Assembly (NCBI GenBank): GCA_964415245.1
Contig: CAYQAJ010000079.1
Span: 1 to 18,815 of the forward strand
Direction: 5' to 3'
Length of the DNA: 18,815 bases
From: CAYQAJ01 sp964415245
GTDB lineage: Bacteria > Planctomycetota > Planctomycetia > Pirellulales > Pirellulaceae
The position numbers and the translations under genes are program-made. Below are positions 14,801 to 18,815 of this stretch, piece by piece. The notes under the pieces are model-generated. The model was not told where the DNA came from. It did not search any database and saw only the letters and a list, made by a program, of their open reading frames with translations. Numbering within the stretch: position 1 is the first letter of the stretch; every line of letters begins with the position of its first letter.

Positions 14801-15271
14801 ACCTTCTTCGCGCAGCTCGACACCTCGACCGATCCCACGAACGACGGATCCGGAGTCGTGGGCGCGGTCGGAGTCGTGGCCACCACCCAAGGGGGCACGG
14901 CCGAGGTGATCGGCGGCACGGACGTGAATCCCCTGGAGGTGCACAGCACGTTCAACTCGCTGCTCCGCTTGATGGATGCATTAGACGGCTTCGACCTGGT
15001 GGAGATCGAGCGAGCCATCGCGCTAATCGACGAGGATCTCGATCGTGTGAACTTCACGCGAGCGGAGCTGGGGGCCGCCGCTCGCGGGCTCGATACGTTG
15101 CAAATCCGCCTGGAGGATGAGAACGTCGAGCTGAACCAGGCCCTGTCGAACGAGATCGACGTGGACCTGGTCGACGCCATTTCTCGGCTTACCACGCAAC
15201 AGGCGGCATTCCAGGCTTCGCTGCAGATGATTGGGCAGACGTTCCAGCTCACGCTGCTCGACTTCCTGTAA
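11888..15271 (+). CDS. flgL: Very large hook-filament junction protein FlgL (HAP3) with repeat-rich insertion
   Basis: FlgL is the second junction protein, directly under the filament. The ends are typical: N-terminal helices with LLAQLQSNQLDLLRLQVQLS then TGLRISAPSEDAPAARRAMD, YLFAGSRT near 140-147, and a C-terminal helix pair ending FQASLQMIGQTFQLTLLDFL. The product has 1127 residues where about 300 is usual. The extra length is one continuous frame between about 210 and 1010. It contains three hook-IN-like segments (about 210-300, 579-653, 658-758). It also has an 80-residue module with GxxLNxVxhxF...FD...LxI...AI...F at about 397-475, 781-861 and 899-978. The last two belong to a 118-residue tandem duplication. 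The start is GTG 11888, with AAGGAG at 11874-11879 eight bases upstream. The 12-bp gap to flgK indicates co-translation. Confidence 0.92.
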   Translation: MAAIFPIPSGRTSDLLLQSRLLAQLQSNQLDLLRLQVQLSTGLRISAPSEDAPAARRAMDLQRILEQKQQVKSNLATSQSYLAASDSAISGVSQLLAQVRGTALSVSDDTSSATSRQAAIQEIRHTLEQLIDIGNHEFRGRYLFAGSRTTVLPFEMDGQFVVYRGNEGGLSSYADVDLLQATSVPGTKVFGAISAGVSGSVDLNPILTADTRLADLNGGQGIRKGSFVVSDGSTSRTIDISRAETIGDVVRLIENNPPAGRKVTARIGSGGLTIDIDDALGGNLTIKEVGGGTTAAELGILQAVGTGTSPIVGADLNPLLRLTTRLSDVLGARASAVVTSAGANNDILLEARTRGAENNGVVIQYVNDALLQAAPGLVAGNETVTYTDVPLAARAALTFSGTGNNLVLTANTPGVGLNNVQINVVNAGAIGNAAQVNYDSVGKVLTIGIDSADGTEVQTLINAINANGTFTAAYDASAAADGGFSATAPIPTADAGVVSGNTGNSGAAANTILVNVEAGKSTANQVVAALQTDPIVSALFDARIDTKDTSTASNAGKGAVDLTAQGVTSGGSGEEFDKGSGLRIVNAGSTYTVSFQDATTVEDLLNILNGSKAGVLAQINAQGTGIDIRSRLSGADFQIGENGGTTATQLGVRSLNLDTALTDLNQGLGVETAEGTDFVIRRNDGVELNVDISSAKTIGDILNLINNHPDNLDPASRVVAKLKDVGNGIELVDDDPIGSGTLTIVRAFESTAVWDLGLVPRGSDEISSSDGPSASAATATVAFSPPDDQNNRFTVTAAQVGTALNGVQVEFVNSAASGDQAFVSFDPIAKKLTIDVDPAATTANTVIDAINTDDTFSAALDLTTEPTNDGSGLITQTGAVAVLAGGSPNPTALSAGALVTFAPPNDQNTALLVTANQAGTSLNGVTVEFEDTLVGNVANAVFDSINGRLVVSIDATQTTAATIATAIANEGTFFAQLDTSTDPTNDGSGVVGAVGVVATTQGGTAEVIGGTDVNPLEVHSTFNSLLRLMDALDGFDLVEIERAIALIDEDLDRVNFTRAELGAAARGLDTLQIRLEDENVELNQALSNEIDVDLVDAISRLTTQQAAFQASLQMIGQTFQLTLLDFL
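14228..14854 (+). repeat. Tandem 118-codon duplication inside flgL
   Basis: Residues 781-872 and 899-989 of FlgL align end to end with an offset of 118 residues (354 bp). Shared landmarks are VxFxPPxDQN at the start, LNGVxVEF in the middle and PTNDGSG at the end. I estimate about half the residues are identical, so the duplication is old and diverged at DNA level. A third, more distant copy is at residues 397-475 (13076-13312). Confidence 0.8.
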
Positions 15272-15436
15272 TCGTCGGCCCCCTGCTGGCGCCGGCAATG
15301 CGAGCAGTAGCGCCGACGCGGCTGCACACGCCGTGGTGAAGTTTGCGCGTTGTACCGGTTTTTCTGGGCGCGCCTGGCGCGTCAATCCGATGAGGACTAT
15401 GGGGTCCTCTCGACTCATGCGAAGGCGCTCGACGCG

Positions 15437-15877
15437 ATGCTGATCCAAACGACTCGCTTTGGCTGGCTGCGGCTTCGGGAAGAAGACGTGCTGCTGTTCC
15501 CGTCCGGGCTGATCGGATGGGAGGATTGCCGCCAGTGGGTCATTCTGGCCGACGCCGAGAACGAGGCGATCGGCTGGCTGCAGTCGGTCACGCGCCCCGA
15601 CCTGGCGCTGGCCGTAGTCAGTCCGCGGCGGTTCGTGCCCAATTACCGGGTTCGCGTGGTGCGTCGGCAGCTTCTGCCTTTGCAGCTTGAATCGGTCGCG
15701 CAGGCATACGTGCTGGCGATCGTGGGCAAAACGGAGACGGCACTCACCGTCAATCTGAAGGCCCCCGTCATTCTCAATCTCCAGCGGCGTTTAGGTCGGC
15801 AGGTTGTCACGCGCGACGACCAGCCCATCGCTCATCCGGCCGGGGCTCTTTCCCGGCCGCTGCGCAAAAGCGCGTGA
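15437..15877 (+). CDS. fliW: Flagellar assembly factor FliW
   Basis: FliW is a cytoplasmic protein that binds both flagellin and CsrA; free FliW relieves CsrA repression of flagellin translation. The 146-residue product has the family's marks: MLIQTTRFGWLRL at the start, LLFPSGLIGWED (19-30), GWLQSVTRPDLALAVVSP (46-63), YVLAIV (91-96) and TVNLKAPVILNLQRRLGRQV (104-123). ATG 15437 was chosen because it begins exactly where FliW proteins begin. The frame is open back to 15350, but those 29 residues have no family match. GAAGG at 15421-15425 is a modest Shine-Dalgarno, 11 bases away. The gene lies 165 bp after flgL and upstream of csrA and the flagellin gene, the three partners of the FliW-CsrA-flagellin switch. 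Confidence 0.93.
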   Translation: MLIQTTRFGWLRLREEDVLLFPSGLIGWEDCRQWVILADAENEAIGWLQSVTRPDLALAVVSPRRFVPNYRVRVVRRQLLPLQLESVAQAYVLAIVGKTETALTVNLKAPVILNLQRRLGRQVVTRDDQPIAHPAGALSRPLRKSA

Positions 15878-16538
15878 GTCCGGCGTCTCCAAGCCGCACT
15901 GCACACAAGCGCCGGTAACTGACGGCGTGACGCGTTGGCAGCAGGGCATGCTGATGCAGAGTCACGGAGACGTGGGCACGCGGCACGTCCTAGGGATGCC
16001 GTGCTCGGAACCGGCTCTCTCCAACGGCCCTCGCACGGCCCTCCTTGACGATTGGATTTTGAGGATTGTTTGTGATTTGGGTTTTGTGATTTGGTCCTTG
16101 CCGCGCGCTGGGGTTGTTTTGCTCTGCGTGATGCACTCCCGCTGGCCGTTGCTACAGCCGTTGCGTCCGGCAAAACACTAACGATCAGGCGGTCGGGTGA
16201 TTCTAGGCAAGACGTGCGACCGATATCTGCACAGACCGCAAGTCGGCCCGAAGTGAGACAGAGCGATTGGACTGTCCTTAGAGGGCGGCTGTCGGCGTGA
16301 CGTAGTGTTGGGGTAAGGCCGGTTGATCCGGCTGGCGGTCGCACTGCCGCGGCTGACTGGTGTGGCGACATGTCGCACCGCGGGCCGATGGTGGCTGCGG
16401 GGCGTGGCAGGTCGAAACGTCGGCCACGGATCGATGGACGCAGGCCGCCGTCATTGACTTGCCGCCGGTTTGGCCTCCCAACCCACGCGTATTCCACGCA
16501 TACACGAGACACATCCACGCCAGCACCAGGAGCCAACG
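15878..16538. other. Long non-coding gap between fliW and csrA
   Basis: This 661-bp stretch has no supported gene. Around 16046-16098 it holds AT-rich short-word DNA built from variants of gattttgtgatttgg, another low-complexity string of the kind seen in intergenic planctomycete DNA. A GC-rich block near 15970-16015 contains imperfect inverted GCACG/CGTGC words. A small 5-bp hairpin lies at 16318-16332. The csrA ribosome-binding site AGGAG is at 16528-16532. A 234-residue reverse open frame across the gap translates to proline/arginine/alanine-rich sequence with no family signature. Confidence 0.5.
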
Positions 16539-16754
16539 ATGTTGGTCCTTTCCCGACACCGCGACGAGAGCATTATCATCGGCGACAACGTGGTTGTCAC
16601 GATTGTCGACATTCGCGGCGACAAGGTGCGATTGGGCATTGAAGCGCCCCAGGATATCCCCGTGCACCGACGCGAGGTTTACGAGGCGATCCAGCGAGAA
16701 AACCAGAAGGCAGCCAAGGTAGCGCCATCGGACGCTCGCCGCTTGGGCAAGTAA
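16539..16754 (+). CDS. csrA: Carbon storage regulator CsrA (translational repressor)
   Basis: CsrA is a small dimeric RNA-binding protein that blocks ribosome access at GGA motifs in target leaders. The 71-residue product is canonical: MLVLSRHRDESIIIGDNVVV (1-20), the next strand TIVDIRGDKVRLGIEAP (21-37), then IPVHRREVYEAIQREN (40-55). RNA-contact residues L4 and R44 are present. ATG 16539 has AGGAG at 16528-16532 six bases upstream, so the longer frame from 16470 is rejected. Position between fliW and flagellin suggests that its main local target is the flagellin mRNA, as known in Bacillus subtilis. The 17-residue tail after the core helix is unremarkable. Confidence 0.97.
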   Translation: MLVLSRHRDESIIIGDNVVVTIVDIRGDKVRLGIEAPQDIPVHRREVYEAIQRENQKAAKVAPSDARRLGK

Positions 16755-16921
16755 CGTATCGGGGCGGGTTTGACGAAAGCGCCGACAATGCGGCTTGTTC
16801 GGCCGGCCGGTCCTACGCGGTAAGTGAGATTATGCGTTTTGCTATCAAAACCGGCGCGACGGAACCGAGAACTGAAATGAGGGATCGCTGTGGTGATCCG
16901 GCAGAGACTTTCCATTTTGCC

Positions 16922-16949
16922 TAAAGTACTCATTTTTTCCTGTCGATGT
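16922..16949 (+). promoter_or_regulatory. Weak candidate sigma-28-like promoter of the flagellin gene
   Basis: TAAAGT at 16922-16927 matches the flagellar sigma-28 -35 element. GTCGATGT at 16942-16949 matches 5 of 8 bases of the -10 consensus GCCGATAA. The spacer after TAAA is 16 bases rather than the usual 15. The site lies in the most AT-rich part of the csrA-flagellin gap and would give a leader of roughly 290 bases. The match is imperfect and no other site in the gap is better. Confidence 0.3.
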
Positions 16950-17242
16950 TCGCCACTAGACGCACCGATGCGCTGTCCGGGATTCGGGCGCGCATCGTTC
17001 CGACAGTAAGGGGCTGCCGGAGGCGCATGGTGAGATTGCACGCGGCGGAACCCCTGAAGTGGCCGCGGCTCGGCTTTGGGAAAGGAATCAAGTACTTCAT
17101 CCACGGCTTACGATTGACTGCGAAAACATGGCCTACGATTCCCTCGGGGCCTCATTCGCAGTCGCGCCAGTCCGGAATGATTCTCCCCACGTACCGGTCG
17201 CCGGCGGCCACGTAGTCCAAAACCTTTGAAGGGGTGTCTGGC
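16950..17242 (+). promoter_or_regulatory. Flagellin mRNA leader region with possible CsrA sites
   Basis: No gene is supported between csrA (ends 16754) and the flagellin ATG (17243). GGA cores that could bind CsrA are AAGGA at 17082-17086 and CCGGAA near 17172-17177. The Shine-Dalgarno GAAGGGG is at 17228-17234, eight bases before the ATG. Proximity of csrA and fliW suggests translational control here, but no GGA overlaps the Shine-Dalgarno itself, so the link is inferred. Confidence 0.35.
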
Positions 17243-18815
17243 ATGACCCGCATCAACACGAATGTCAGTTCGCTCATCGCACAAAAGACTCTCGCTCGCT
17301 CCAACAGCGACTTGCAGACCGCTTTGACGCGTTTGAGCACGGGCTTGAGAATTAACGTTGGTAAAGACGACCCGGCCGGGTTGATCGCCAGCGAAACGCT
17401 GCGTAGCGATATCATCAGCACCGAGAAGGCAATCACCGACAGCGAGCGGGCCAACCAGCTCATCGCAACGGCCGACAGTGCACTGGGCCAGGTGAGTTCG
17501 CTGTTGAACGATATTCGGGGTCTGGTCTCCGAAGCGGCCAACGCCGGTGCCTTAAGCGACGAGCAGATCGAGGCGAATCAGCTTCAGATCGACTCTTCGC
17601 TGGAAGCCATCAACCGCATCGCGCAGGTAACCACGTTTCAGGGCCGCAAGATCCTGGACGGCAGCCTTGACTTCATCACCAGCGGCTCCCTGTCTACCGT
17701 TTCGAGCTTGCAGATTCAGCAGGCCAACTTGGGGACCAGCGGGCAGGTGGACGTATCGGTCGATATCACGACCGCTGCCACGCAGGCGCTGATCACCGAC
17801 GCTGTTCCCGCGGCGGCTGCCGCTGTTGCGGCGACGGTCACGTTGAATTTCAACGACACGTCGACCGTGCAGATTGACGCAGCGACCGCCGGGGCGGCAT
17901 TCAACAATACGGCCGTCGTGTTCCAGACCGACGCGGCCGTTGCGGCCGGCGACGCTGTCGCGGTTTACGACGGGGCCAACAACCAGATTATCGTCAAGCA
18001 CGACGGCACCAGCGCCACGGCGGCAAACATTACCGCGGCCATCGACGCCCTGGCCGAGTTCGACGCTACCGCCGGCGGTGGTGGTACCGGTTACGTGTTG
18101 GCCAACGACGGCAACGGCACATTGGGCAGCCTGGTCGGCGGCTCCGACCAGGTGTTCGGTCTTCTGGATACCCTCACCATCCAGGTCAGCGGCAACATTG
18201 GTAGCGAAGTGTTCTCCTTCGAGCTCGGCGCCACCGCCGACCAGATTGCCGACGCCATCAACCTGGTTTCCGATGCGATCGGAGTCGTTGCCACCAACAA
18301 CGCCGGCACAGTCGAGCTCCGCTCTAGCAATTACGGCGAAGATGCATTCGTTGCGGTCGACGTCGTCAGCGAAGGCGGCCTGGGCACATTCGGTTCACTT
18401 CTGAGCGATACCCGCGCCACCGGCGGCGACATCGCGGCCGCGGTCAACGGCGTTACCGCCAACGGCAAGGGCAACACCTTCTCGCTCAACACGTCGTCGC
18501 TCGACTTGACGATTACTGTCGCTGACGGTGACAATACCGACTTCAACTTCTCCATCACCGGCGGCGGCGCCCTGTTCCAACTCGGTCCCGACGTGGTCAG
18601 CAACCAGCAGGCCCGCTTGGGCATCCAGAGCGTCAACACCGCCACCCTCGGCGGCGACAGCGGCCGGCTGTTCGAGCTTGCCTCCGGCGCAGGCAAGTCG
18701 CTCAGGAACGACGTCGGCGGCGCGGCCAAGGTGGTCGACGAAGTGATTTCGATCGTCACTTCGCTCCGAGGGCGGCTCGGTGCGTTCCAGAAGACGACGC
18801 TCGAAACCAACATCT
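17243..18815 (+). CDS. fliC: Flagellin (filament subunit), 3' end outside window
   Basis: The frame runs from ATG 17243 to the window edge, 524 residues without a stop. The N-terminus MTRINTNVSSLIAQKTLARS (1-20), followed by TRLSTGLRINVGKDDPAGLI, is the D0/D1 helical domain. It continues through about residue 140, with TTFQGRKILDG near 129-139. The last visible residues, GGAAKVVDEVISIVTSLRGR then LGAFQKTTLETNI, are the start of the C-terminal D1/D0 helices, so only a short tail is missing. The central part is expanded. Residues about 203-276 resemble the 80-residue module of FlgL (AGAAFNNTAVVF, AVYD, ITAAIDALAEFDA), and about 309-378 is a hook-IN motif (TIQVSGNIGSEVFSFELGAT). A good Shine-Dalgarno, GAAGGGG, lies 8 bases upstream. 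It follows fliW and csrA. Confidence 0.95.
   Translation, partial: MTRINTNVSSLIAQKTLARSNSDLQTALTRLSTGLRINVGKDDPAGLIASETLRSDIISTEKAITDSERANQLIATADSALGQVSSLLNDIRGLVSEAANAGALSDEQIEANQLQIDSSLEAINRIAQVTTFQGRKILDGSLDFITSGSLSTVSSLQIQQANLGTSGQVDVSVDITTAATQALITDAVPAAAAAVAATVTLNFNDTSTVQIDAATAGAAFNNTAVVFQTDAAVAAGDAVAVYDGANNQIIVKHDGTSATAANITAAIDALAEFDATAGGGGTGYVLANDGNGTLGSLVGGSDQVFGLLDTLTIQVSGNIGSEVFSFELGATADQIADAINLVSDAIGVVATNNAGTVELRSSNYGEDAFVAVDVVSEGGLGTFGSLLSDTRATGGDIAAAVNGVTANGKGNTFSLNTSSLDLTITVADGDNTDFNFSITGGGALFQLGPDVVSNQQARLGIQSVNTATLGGDSGRLFELASGAGKSLRNDVGGAAKVVDEVISIVTSLRGRLGAFQKTTLETNI

Noticed and set aside
12863..14944. A 693-codon reverse-strand open frame opposite flgL
   Set aside because: It is antisense to an unambiguous gene in GC-rich DNA with repeats. 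Its translation is rich in R, G, V and D with no family signature, a typical shadow of codon bias.
16319..16341. GGTTGATCCGGCTGG resembles the conserved 5' end of small-subunit rRNA
   Set aside because: No rRNA sequence follows; it is a chance resemblance of about a dozen bases formed by a small palindrome.
16333..16348. Possible sigma-54 site TGGC...CTGCC upstream of csrA
   Set aside because: Spacing is right, but the ACG and TTG parts of the consensus are missing; GG-N10-GC alone is common in GC-rich DNA.
15832..16536. A 234-codon reverse-strand open frame filling the fliW-csrA gap
   Set aside because: It overlaps the fliW end and the csrA leader, includes the low-complexity string, and has no signature or convincing ribosome-binding site.
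16766..16784. Possible sigma-54 site in the csrA-flagellin gap
   Set aside because: Only the GG and GC dinucleotides match; the surrounding bases do not fit TGGCACG or TTGC.

Overview
The window is GC-rich, diderm-bacterial DNA. A planctomycete, probably in or near the Pirellulales, is the most likely source. This is inferred from the flagellar gene order, the style of the intergenic palindromes and the short-word repeats (AATGACCA type), not from any marker gene.

Layout. Bases 1-572 (minus strand) hold the N-terminal part of a PLP-dependent aminotransferase cut by the window edge. A 361-bp divergent gap leads to four plus-strand housekeeping features: a ComF-type phosphoribosyltransferase (934-1719), a two-TM DUF502 membrane protein (1844-2929), a palindrome-rich spacer, and hemC for hydroxymethylbilane synthase (3160-4089). 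hemC is bracketed on both sides by paired, oppositely oriented palindromes that look like REPINs.

From 4438 to the end everything recognisable is flagellar and on the plus strand: flgF, flgG, flgA, flgH, flgI, a single-domain flgJ-type rod-binding gene, flgN, flgK, a very large flgL, fliW, csrA and the start of a flagellin gene (open at 18815). The order follows assembly from the inside outward: rod (FlgF, FlgG), P ring with its chaperone (FlgI, FlgA), L ring (FlgH), rod-binding protein, chaperone for the junction proteins (FlgN), hook-filament junction (FlgK, FlgL), then filament with its post-transcriptional control pair (FliW, CsrA). P- and L-ring genes imply a flagellum crossing a peptidoglycan layer and an outer membrane. 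A good sigma-54-type site lies just upstream of flgF, and a weaker sigma-28-like site lies far upstream of the flagellin.

The most unusual content is protein architecture. FlgL is 1127 residues, against about 300 in model bacteria. Its middle is built from hook-IN-like segments and an approximately 80-residue module that occurs three times there and apparently once more in the flagellin. Other points are an apparently lipobox-less FlgH, a ribosome-binding site of flgG that appears split by a hairpin, and a triple 27-bp repeat between flgG and flgA. I did not find a defence system, CRISPR array, transposase, tRNA or rRNA. Apart from these details the region is a conventional flagellar cluster.
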